From Pseudobacteroides sp. (GTDB lineage Bacteria; Bacillota; Clostridia; Acetivibrionales; DSM-2933), in contig NZ_DATCTU010000129.1 of assembly GCF_036567765.1 (NCBI RefSeq), positions 1 to 58,070 of the forward strand: DNA of 58,070 nt, read 5' to 3'. Of the stretch, positions 25,776-33,029 are shown one piece after another (the stretch's first letter is position 1; the number at the start of each line of letters is the position of its first letter). The notes below the pieces were generated by a model. That model had not been told where the DNA came from. It searched no databases and worked only from the letters and a program-made list of their open reading frames with translations. Made by a program: the position numbers and the translations under genes.

Positions 25776-27443
25776 ATGAAAAAAATTGGTACTCTTCTAA
25801 AATTATCAATATGTATTGTGTTTATTATATATTTAAATTCAATATGTGCTCATAGTGCGGGATTTCCGTATATGCCGGAGCTTGGAGGAGCACGTATTAC
25901 TTCATGCCCTATTGATGAAGGAACGGCAAGAAACTGTTTTGATGGAGATATAAATACACTTGCACTTACAGCAAAGGTCAATCCGGCCTGGGTCCAGATT
26001 GAGTTTCCTCAAAAAGTTGAAATAAGTAGTGCTAAGGTATCATTAGGCCAGCCAGGCTATTATGATACGGTTTTTTATTGGTGGCTTGAGTGTGCAGACA
26101 GTCAGGTTGATTTGGATAACAAAACCGATTCTTATAGACTGGCGGTGTCAAAAAAGAATACTACAATTGATGCCATTTGGGATGAAATGGAGTTAATGTC
26201 GCCTCTTACAAGAAAGATATGGAAGTTCACCATACAGAAATCCAGAGGAGATGATTTCATACCGATACCTGAATTGCAATTATGGTCTTACTATCAGGGA
26301 ATAAAATTGGATATGATGAGTTTTGTAAAATCAGATTCCATAAAAGTTCAAGCGGATAATTCTATAAATAATAATGTAGATAGCACTTTAGATGAGAATC
26401 CAGCTACATATTTTAAAGGTAACAACCCGTCTAATATTATTGTTGATATGGGGAATTTATCGGTTATCATAAATAGAATAAGGTTTTTTGTTGGAAAGGA
26501 GAGAGGGGTTGAGGAGACGGACAGGCTTGTTTTGGAAGCTGCCGATTCTATCGGAGACCTAAACACAAAATCAGGTACTTATAAGCTGGTGTACGGAAAA
26601 GGAAGAGATCTTGGATTTGAAAATTGGGAGGACATTATCCTATCCATTCCGATAAAGCAAAGATATTGGAGATTTTACACCAAGAGAGTAGACTCCAAGC
26701 AGTCTCCCAATATTTCTGAGATTGAGTTTTGGGCAGACCAGAGATATTGTGATTATCCGCCTGCGGCACCTTCCCATCTTAAGGTAACTGAGAGAAAAGA
26801 AAATTATGCAGTTCTGGAATGGTCAAGCACAAAGGATGCTACTGGAAGTGTACTTTATAATGTTTATAGAAATAACAAGCTTATTAATACCACATCGGCT
26901 TGCAAGTTTAAAGATACGGGGTTAAAGCCTCAAGATTCCTATACATATCACATAAAAGCATATAACATAATAAGAAAGCTTTCGGAACAGAGTCCTATTG
27001 CAGATGCACTGCCTGTTGCAGTTCAATCAGCCGTAATATCTCCTACAGATATTCCGACCAATATGCCAACCAATATGGAGATCGGTGTAGTACCTTCTAA
27101 GGAAGTGATTGAAGACCCGGTTGAAGCTACAGGAAGAAGCAGTGTTATGAGTACCGAAGATGCTAAACCAACTGTTAAAGTACCGGGAGAAGATGTTGAA
27201 ACCCATATGGCAAGCAATACTGGCACTGGCGGTATCAGTTTAAAAACAAAAATAGTGCTTTCTGTTTTTGTTATAACCATTGCATTTCTAGCGTGGCTTA
27301 TAATGGCCGCTATAAAAATGAAAAAGAAGATTCGGATTAACCAGAAAAAGCGTGAAGCTGAGCTTGATACAATAAAACAACTCCTCATGGAAGAAAAGAC
27401 TGAGCATGTAATTGATTTGTTGGATAAAAAAGACAAAAGGTAG
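25776..27443 (+). CDS. Membrane-anchored surface protein with discoidin-like and FN3 domains
   Basis: A 555-residue exported protein of unknown function. Residues 1-28 are a signal peptide. About 30-175 and 180-322 look like two F5/8 type C (discoidin) modules; the repeated features are NCFDGDINT/TLDENPATYF, VQIEFPQKVEIS/IIVDMGNLSVII and the RKIWKFTIQ/QRYWRFYTK strand. About 328-415 is a fibronectin type III domain (APSHLKVTERKENYAVLEWS). A Pro/Thr/Val-rich linker follows, then one membrane helix (about 488-512) and a basic, coiled-coil-prone cytoplasmic tail. Discoidin modules usually bind carbohydrate. AAGGTGATAT precedes the ATG. Confidence 0.75.
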   Translation: MKKIGTLLKLSICIVFIIYLNSICAHSAGFPYMPELGGARITSCPIDEGTARNCFDGDINTLALTAKVNPAWVQIEFPQKVEISSAKVSLGQPGYYDTVFYWWLECADSQVDLDNKTDSYRLAVSKKNTTIDAIWDEMELMSPLTRKIWKFTIQKSRGDDFIPIPELQLWSYYQGIKLDMMSFVKSDSIKVQADNSINNNVDSTLDENPATYFKGNNPSNIIVDMGNLSVIINRIRFFVGKERGVEETDRLVLEAADSIGDLNTKSGTYKLVYGKGRDLGFENWEDIILSIPIKQRYWRFYTKRVDSKQSPNISEIEFWADQRYCDYPPAAPSHLKVTERKENYAVLEWSSTKDATGSVLYNVYRNNKLINTTSACKFKDTGLKPQDSYTYHIKAYNIIRKLSEQSPIADALPVAVQSAVISPTDIPTNMPTNMEIGVVPSKEVIEDPVEATGRSSVMSTEDAKPTVKVPGEDVETHMASNTGTGGISLKTKIVLSVFVITIAFLAWLIMAAIKMKKKIRINQKKREAELDTIKQLLMEEKTEHVIDLLDKKDKR

Positions 27444-27456
27444 GGGTAAAAACAAT

Positions 27457-27480
27457 AAGACCGGTCGATTAGCCGGTCTT
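27457..27480. terminator. Bidirectional intrinsic terminator between convergent genes
   Basis: AAGACCGG, an 8-base loop, then CCGGTCTT, perfect 8-bp stem, between the stops of the discoidin/FN3 gene (plus) and the XRE gene (minus). A-rich and T-rich flanks suit both directions. Confidence 0.8.
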
Positions 27481-27498
27481 AAAAGTAATCAAAACTTT

Positions 27499-28161
27499 CT
27501 AGTCATCAAATATCATATCTCGTATAAACTTAACCTTTATCTTCTTGCTTTTAAGTTCTTTGGCAAGAAGCAAATAGTCCACGTTTTCAGGGTTGCCTAT
27601 GAACTCCTTCAATTCTTCGTTTTTTATGTGATCCAAAGGTCCTTTTTTACGATCATCATAAATACGATAAGGTTCACTGAGCTGTGCTCTCCTTAAATCA
27701 TCGGAGTTATTCCTGCGATAAAAGAATGATCTGTCAACACCGATATAGTTAGCTAAAATATCAACCAATATAGGGGAAGGATTTTCGTCATTTCCCTTTT
27801 CAATGTCCTCGTAAATTGAAGGGTCTATTTTCCTATTGGTTTTTGAGAAAATATCATCGGTAATATCCTTGTATGACTTACTACCTCTGATCATTTTAAG
27901 GTTTGAACCCTCAAACTTTATGCTAGTATCCTTCTTAATATAGCCGATCTCTTTTAACAGTTCTTCCAGAGTCATATTTAAGGCACGTGCTATCTTATCC
28001 AATGACTCTACGGTAGGAACAATCTCCTTGCCTGTTCTTGGATCTGTTTCTTCGAGATTTTTGATGTAGGTATGGCTCAGGCCGCATTTTTCTGAGAATT
28101 CTCTAAGTGAGAAACCGGCACTTTGCCTTCTGGTTTTAATCAAATTACTTAAATGACCCAT
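27499..28161 (-). CDS. XRE family transcriptional regulator
   Basis: A 220-residue DNA-binding regulator. Residues 1-75 are a Cro/CI-type helix-turn-helix (LIKTRRQSAGFSLREFSEKC then LSHTYIKNLEE). A second, weaker XRE-like unit follows at about 95-150 (YKDITDDIFSKTNRKIDPSI then GVDRSFFYRR). The C-terminal tail is charged. I start it at the ATG at 28161, 7 bases after GGAG; a longer reading to 28236 covers the likely promoter. An inverted repeat TTGTCA-CAAT-TGACAA just upstream may be its own operator. The regulated process is unknown. Confidence 0.85.
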   Translation of the reverse strand: MGHLSNLIKTRRQSAGFSLREFSEKCGLSHTYIKNLEETDPRTGKEIVPTVESLDKIARALNMTLEELLKEIGYIKKDTSIKFEGSNLKMIRGSKSYKDITDDIFSKTNRKIDPSIYEDIEKGNDENPSPILVDILANYIGVDRSFFYRRNNSDDLRRAQLSEPYRIYDDRKKGPLDHIKNEELKEFIGNPENVDYLLLAKELKSKKIKVKFIRDMIFDD

Positions 28162-28184
28162 GTAATCACTCCAGAAATTATTAA

Positions 28185-28200
28185 TTGTCACAATTGACAA
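28185..28200. promoter_or_regulatory. Inverted repeat upstream of the XRE gene, candidate operator
   Basis: TTGTCA (28185-28190), CAAT, TGACAA (28195-28200): a 6-bp dyad with 4-base spacing, 24 bases upstream of the regulator's ATG. The TTGTCA box could also double as a -35 element on the minus strand. Confidence 0.4.
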
Positions 28201-28535
28201 AATCGCAAGGGATCTTGTACTGTTTTGGTAAATCAAATTATATTATACAAAAAGAAATTAAAATAGCAAATAGTATTTTCAAATTTTACATTCATTATGG
28301 ACGCATAAATCTATTTACTTAAATCAAGCTGTAAACATAGCTATATTTATATTATAGTATTGTAAAGTCGGGTTAACAATAGTTCTTTTTAAAAAAAGCC
28401 AAAAAAATATCAAATTTTAATAAAAAATATTAATTTTATTAGAAATATTATTTTTTCATTATAGAGATATTGTGTTAAAATTGTTTGGAAGTATATTAAA
28501 ATCTATTTATGCAAAACATAAAGTCGGAGGATAAA
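28201..28535. other. AT-rich divergent region between the XRE gene and thiI
   Basis: About 330 bases of very AT-rich sequence with A and T runs. It must carry the thiI promoter (rightward), but none of the candidate boxes is convincing. No open frame with a ribosome site and no clear RNA structure was seen. Confidence 0.4.
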
Positions 28536-29711
28536 ATGAAAAAAGTTATATTGGTAAGAGTTGGGGAAATAATTTTAAAGGGCTTAAACAGGCCAGCTTT
28601 TGAAGAAAAGCTTGTAAACAATATAAAAAAATCAATTGGAAGCTTAGGTAAAATAGCGGTTATAAGATCCCAAGCCAGAATATATGTTGAGCCTCTGGAA
28701 GATGAATATAACTATGGTGAAGCTATAGATAGACTTACCAAGGTATTTGGAATTGTTTCAGTAAGTCCGGTACTAAAGATTGAATCGGACTTTGATGTTA
28801 TTAAAGAGCGTTCCCTTGAAATGGTAAGAGACCTTCTGGAGAAAAAAGGCTATAGTTCCTTTAAGGTAGAAGCAAAGAGGGGGAATAAAAAGTTTCCAAT
28901 GCAGTCACCTGAAATCAGCAGAGAGCTTGGTGGCCATATTTGGGAAAATAATCAGCATTTAAGGGTTGATGTAAATAATCCTGATTTCATTTTTTATATT
29001 GAGGTTCGGGAATTTACATACATATATTCAGAGATAATTCCTGCTAATGGAGGTATGCCTATAGGTACAAACGGTAAGGCAATGCTGCTGCTTTCTGGAG
29101 GGATCGACAGCCCCGTTGCAGGTTGGATGATTGCAAAGCGAGGCGTCGAGATAGAAGCGGTCCATTTTTACAGCTATCCGTATACCAGCGAGAGGGCTAA
29201 GGATAAGGTAATTGAGCTGGCAAAAATATTGGCTTCATACTGTGGGCAAATAAAGCTCCATGTCGTACCTTTTACCGATATACAGCTGGAAATAAATGGT
29301 AAATGCCCTGAGGATGAGTTGACTATAATTATGAGAAGAGTCATGATGGAGATTGCTGAAAAAATAGCACAGTCAACCGGTGCCATGGCATTGATTACAG
29401 GTGAAAGCGTTGGGCAGGTAGCAAGTCAGACTATCCAGAGTCTTGCTGTTACGAACATCGTTGTGGACATGCCTGTGTTCAGACCTTTAATTGGAATGGA
29501 TAAGAATGAAGTAATTGATAGAGCAAGGAAGATTGGGACTTTTGAGACATCTATACTTCCTTATGAAGATTGTTGTACGGTATTTGTAGCAAAACATCCG
29601 AAGACTAAACCAAAACTGGAAAAAATATTAAAGTCGGAAGAGCTTTTAAATATAGAAGATTTGATTAAAAAAGCTATAGGAAATACAGAAATAATCAGAA
29701 TTACAGTATAA
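28536..29711 (+). CDS. thiI: tRNA 4-thiouridine synthase ThiI
   Basis: A 391-residue enzyme that adenylates and thiolates U8 of tRNA and may supply sulfur for thiazole synthesis. In order: N-terminal ferredoxin-like domain, THUMP domain (about 60-165, with FPMQSPEISRELGGHIW), and the PP-loop ATPase with SGGIDSPVAGWM near residue 188. The conserved CCTVFVAKHPKTKP sits near 350. There is no C-terminal rhodanese domain, as in many Firmicutes, so sulfur transfer must use another protein. The ATG at 28536 follows GGAGGATAAA. The usual partner cysteine desulfurase is not adjacent. Confidence 0.95.
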   Translation: MKKVILVRVGEIILKGLNRPAFEEKLVNNIKKSIGSLGKIAVIRSQARIYVEPLEDEYNYGEAIDRLTKVFGIVSVSPVLKIESDFDVIKERSLEMVRDLLEKKGYSSFKVEAKRGNKKFPMQSPEISRELGGHIWENNQHLRVDVNNPDFIFYIEVREFTYIYSEIIPANGGMPIGTNGKAMLLLSGGIDSPVAGWMIAKRGVEIEAVHFYSYPYTSERAKDKVIELAKILASYCGQIKLHVVPFTDIQLEINGKCPEDELTIIMRRVMMEIAEKIAQSTGAMALITGESVGQVASQTIQSLAVTNIVVDMPVFRPLIGMDKNEVIDRARKIGTFETSILPYEDCCTVFVAKHPKTKPKLEKILKSEELLNIEDLIKKAIGNTEIIRITV

Positions 29712-29768
29712 ATGGTATTAATATGAATATTTATAATAAGGAGGTTTAATAAAAACAGGATATGGAGA

Positions 29769-31172
29769 ATGCTGAAAAATAATTGGAATAGAAAAAAAGT
29801 TATTTTATTGATTGTTTCTACTATAACAGTATGTATTTTCATATTTTCGGCAGTTGTTCTGAAAGACAGGAGAATACACTCGGGTATTTCCATTGAGGGG
29901 ATTGATGTATCACGCCTTGATTACAATACTGCCCACCAACGTTTAGAGGTAGCTGTAGATAAAATGAATCCGACTAAAAAGGTAGTGTTGGCATTTGGTG
30001 ACAATGTATGGGAATATGGATTTGCAGATATTGGTATAAGTTATATGATTAAAGGTGCAATTGAAGAAGCGTACAGTATCGGAAGAAAAGGAAATATCTT
30101 CAGCAGGTTATATAGCATAGTGAAAACCAGGTTTAAAAAAGAGCAGATTTTTTTACGTGTTAGCTATGACAAAAGTGCAATGATTAACATTTTGGGGAAT
30201 ATCAAAAAAGAGGTCGACAGACAGGAAAAGAATGCAGTTGTTAAGTTTGAGAATGGGGAAATTACAATTCTAAAGCATGAAATGGGTAAAAAGCTTGATT
30301 TAAATAAAAATTTGGATGTCTGGGCTTCCAATCTTGAACAAAAAAACTTTACATCTATTGATCTGATTGTCGAGGAGGTGGAACCTCAAGTATGGGAAAC
30401 CGATATAAATGACATTAAAGATGTTATGGGAAGTTTTTCTACTAGATTTAATCCCGAGGATGCTAACAGAAGCTACAATATAAAACTTGCATGCAGTAAA
30501 ATAAATGATATACTGTTAATGCCCGGTCAGGATTTTTCCATGAATGAGTCCTTAGGCCCTAGAACAACTGCAAATGGATATAAAGAGGCACCTGTTATTT
30601 TTAAGAATGAACTTGTAAAGGGTACTGGCGGCGGAGTATGTCAGGTAACGACTACGCTTTACAATGCAGTTTTACTTTCCAAGCTTAAGGTATTGGAAAG
30701 GGTCCATCATTCTATGCCATTAGGTTATATTGATATGGGTCGGGATGCCACAATAGCGGAAAATTATATAGATTTTAGATTCAGGAACAGTAACGACTAT
30801 CCAATTGCTTTGTTTTCCAGGGTGCAAGGAAATGAACTTAAGGTTTTCATCCTTGGAAAGAATAAGGAAAAGGGCAAGAGAGTGGTGTTAAAATCTCAAG
30901 TTGTAGAGAAATATGAACCACAGGGTGAAGAAGTGGAATACTCTGATGAAATGTTTGTAAATGAGCGTGAAATAATTCGTCAGCCCAAGAGCGGCTATAA
31001 GGTGTTGCTTTACAGGGAAACCTACGGGGCAGATGGGGAGCTTATAAATAGAGAAAAAATATCTGAGGATGTATATGCTCCTGTTAAAGCCAAGGTTAAA
31101 GTAGGCAAAATTGCTGTGCGTGAAGAATATGGACCGTTTGATGAGTTCGGTATATTCGGTAAACTATACTAA
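29769..31172 (+). CDS. VanW family cell-wall protein with G5-like C-terminus
   Basis: A 467-residue protein with one N-terminal membrane anchor (about residues 10-32). A PG_binding_4-type region follows (about 85-200). Next is the VanW domain (about 240-370) with NRSYNIKLACSKINDILLMP, GGGVCQVTTTLYNAVL and the ENYIDFRFRN stretch. The end (about 375-450) has a G5-like strand set (VEYSDEMFVNEREIIRQPKSG). VanW proteins occur in clostridial envelope and sporulation settings; their biochemical role is unknown. It is 57 bp after thiI and 29 bp before an AIR-synthase-like gene on the same strand. Confidence 0.87.
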   Translation: MLKNNWNRKKVILLIVSTITVCIFIFSAVVLKDRRIHSGISIEGIDVSRLDYNTAHQRLEVAVDKMNPTKKVVLAFGDNVWEYGFADIGISYMIKGAIEEAYSIGRKGNIFSRLYSIVKTRFKKEQIFLRVSYDKSAMINILGNIKKEVDRQEKNAVVKFENGEITILKHEMGKKLDLNKNLDVWASNLEQKNFTSIDLIVEEVEPQVWETDINDIKDVMGSFSTRFNPEDANRSYNIKLACSKINDILLMPGQDFSMNESLGPRTTANGYKEAPVIFKNELVKGTGGGVCQVTTTLYNAVLLSKLKVLERVHHSMPLGYIDMGRDATIAENYIDFRFRNSNDYPIALFSRVQGNELKVFILGKNKEKGKRVVLKSQVVEKYEPQGEEVEYSDEMFVNEREIIRQPKSGYKVLLYRETYGADGELINREKISEDVYAPVKAKVKVGKIAVREEYGPFDEFGIFGKLY

Positions 31173-31201
31173 AGAGATATTTTAAAGTTAGGGTGGGAAA
31201 A

Positions 31202-32182
31202 ATGGATATAGGAAAAATACCAAACAGTATATTAAAGGAAATTGTATTGGGTAAATTAAATAATAATAGAAAAGAAATACTCTTGAGGCCTGGAATAGGG
31301 GAAGATTGCTGTGCAGTTGATTTTGGGGAATACGCCTGTGTTCTTACAACTGACCCTATAACAGGAGCCGTAAATCAGGTGGGAAACATAGCTGTAAATG
31401 TTGCGTGCAATGATATTGCATCATCTGGAGCTGAACCCCTAGGACTTCTCATAACATTACTTGCACCTCCAAGAACTACTGAGAAAGATATAGAAACAAT
31501 AATGACATCAATTTGCGATACTGCAACTGTGCTCAATGTGGATATTATAGGCGGACATACTGAAATTACTGCAGCTGTAAACCAGGTTGTAATTATTAGT
31601 ACTGCAGTTGCTAAAATACTTAAGGATAAGCTGGTAACAACATCAGGTGCTAAACCGGGTGATGATATTGTAATGACTAAGTCGGCAGGTATCGAAGGAA
31701 CGGCTATAATTGCATCGGATTATGAGAAACTCCTTCGTGAAAGAATGTCAAAGGATAAAATTGATAAAGCGAAGGATTTTGTCAAAAGAATAAGTGTTGT
31801 TAAGGAAGGTGTAATTGCAGGAAGATTCGGGGTTAATTCCATGCATGATGTCACTGAGGGTGGTATATTGGGAGCACTTTGGGAGATTGGTGAGGCGTCG
31901 CGTGTCGGTATGGAAGTTTATGAAGAGATGATACCTGTTGAGGATGAAACTTCTCTAATTTGTAATATTCTTAATATTAATCCTCTTAAGCTTATTTCAA
32001 GTGGAAGTTTACTTATTACGTGTGCTGATGGGTTAGCACTTATCGGTGAATTAAATAAAAATGGGGTTAATGCGGCACTAATAGGCAAGGTAACTCATGG
32101 GACAAATCGGGTGTTATATGGGCGGAACGGAATTGAGATTATTGATGAACCAGAAACCGATGAATTGTTTAAAATTATTTAA
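31202..32182 (+). CDS. AIR synthase-related protein (HypE/ThiL-like ATP-binding fold)
   Basis: A 326-residue protein of the PurM/HypE/SelD superfamily, whose members bind ATP and activate carbonyl or carbamoyl oxygen. Visible blocks are RPGIGEDCCAVDF (metal/ATP Asp), TTDPITGAVNQVGNIAVNVACNDIA, DIIGGHTEITAAV and MHDVTEGGILGALWEI. I use the ATG at 31202 after AGGGTGGG. No hydrogenase-maturation genes are nearby, so a HypE role is not supported. Stand-alone clostridial paralogues are common and uncharacterised. Confidence 0.87.
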   Translation: MDIGKIPNSILKEIVLGKLNNNRKEILLRPGIGEDCCAVDFGEYACVLTTDPITGAVNQVGNIAVNVACNDIASSGAEPLGLLITLLAPPRTTEKDIETIMTSICDTATVLNVDIIGGHTEITAAVNQVVIISTAVAKILKDKLVTTSGAKPGDDIVMTKSAGIEGTAIIASDYEKLLRERMSKDKIDKAKDFVKRISVVKEGVIAGRFGVNSMHDVTEGGILGALWEIGEASRVGMEVYEEMIPVEDETSLICNILNINPLKLISSGSLLITCADGLALIGELNKNGVNAALIGKVTHGTNRVLYGRNGIEIIDEPETDELFKII

Positions 32183-32420
32183 TATTATTTAGAAAAAATT
32201 TATATTTAAAAAGATATATCATGAAATCAAAAGAATTATCATACAAAAGTGGTTGTAAAATTTTAAATACTTATTTATAATAAATATATAACAAGTTACA
32301 AGATTCCTTTAAACAGCAGGTTATGAGATTGGATGTAAAATAATAATTATGTAATTTTATCATTTATTGAAGCATAAAATAAAAATATAAAAGCAGTAAA
32401 GATATTCAGGTACATAATAA

Positions 32421-32500
32421 CAGGATGGAAGATCCTCGGCGGTTAAAAAGGAACATACCCAAACGATTAGACTTGGTTAGCACCTGAAAGGTGATTTCCA
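32421..32500 (+). ncRNA. Candidate structured RNA (unknown family) upstream of pilB
   Basis: Within this island GGAA (32450-32453) and TTCC (32495-32498) could close a junction. It contains CCAA/TTGG (around 32459 and 32473) and CACCT-GAA-AGGTG (32481-32493). A leading GGATGGAAGATCC hairpin precedes it. The compact stem set with GA-rich joints resembles an aptamer more than random AT-rich spacer. I could not match it to c-di-GMP-I/II, TPP, SAM, purine or ydaO consensus from memory. Confidence 0.4.
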
Positions 32501-32817
32501 AAATAGTAACAATATTCATAAAAAGGTTGATTGTTTAAAATTTTTATGTAATAATAATCTACATATTATAAAGATAAATCAATGCAGTTCTAATTAATAA
32601 TATTTGCTAAAAGTATATAATGCTCCTGCTAAATATTTTCTAAATGTATAAGTATGGCTTATTCTTATGAATTTGCTAATTTAAATTGTATTAACAGCTA
32701 TTTTTTATTGTAAATAAAGCAATTGTTAATAGGTTTTAATATAAATGCCTTATTGTCACAAGTGTAATTTAAATAAATTAGTTTAATAACAATTTGAATA
32801 TTTGATTTATATTTTTA

Positions 32818-32883
32818 GGGAAATAGTAAACTTGCTAGGAGTTAATGACTAGAATGCTTTCTAGCCAGTCTGAGTTGGTTTCC
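32818..32883 (+). ncRNA. Second candidate structured segment upstream of pilB
   Basis: GGAAA (32819-32823) and TTTCC (32878-32882) bracket an internal hairpin GACTAGAA-tgct-TTCTAG-CC-AGTC (32847-32870), one CC bulge. It lies about 150 bases before the pilB start but upstream of the best promoter candidate, so it may belong to a longer transcript or act as DNA. Confidence 0.35.
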
Positions 32884-32910
32884 ATTAATAGGGTTTAGAA
32901 TAAATCAATA

Positions 32911-32938
32911 TTGCAAGTGCTGATATTTACTATATACT
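32911..32938 (+). promoter_or_regulatory. Candidate promoter of the pilus operon
   Basis: TTGCAA at 32911-32916 and TATACT at 32933-32938 with a 16-base spacer, about 90 bases before the pilB start. Confidence 0.4.
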
Positions 32939-33029
32939 TACTATTTTGTGAGTAATATAAAAGCTGTAGGTTCTGTGGAAGCAATGTTTCATTTAATAGA
33001 TTATTAGTGATTATTTGGGGAGGTCTGAC

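Larger units (their letters stand above)
32183..33029. other. Long non-coding region upstream of the type IV pilus operon
   Basis: About 850 bases without a supported gene, extremely AT-rich except for two islands with higher GC and clear folding potential (32421-32500 and 32818-32883), listed separately. The promoter candidate at 32911-32938 lies nearest to pilB. Gene-free leaders of this size ahead of pilus operons often carry riboswitches or several regulator sites; none was recognised by family. Confidence 0.6.

Noticed and set aside
27499..28236. The longer XRE reading starting at 28236
   Set aside because: The extra 25 residues have no ribosome site and cover the promoter/operator region, while the ATG at 28161 has a good GGAG.
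32183..33029. c-di-GMP riboswitch upstream of the pilus operon
   Set aside because: Neither strand has the conserved core sequences of class I or class II that I know; only unspecific stems are present.
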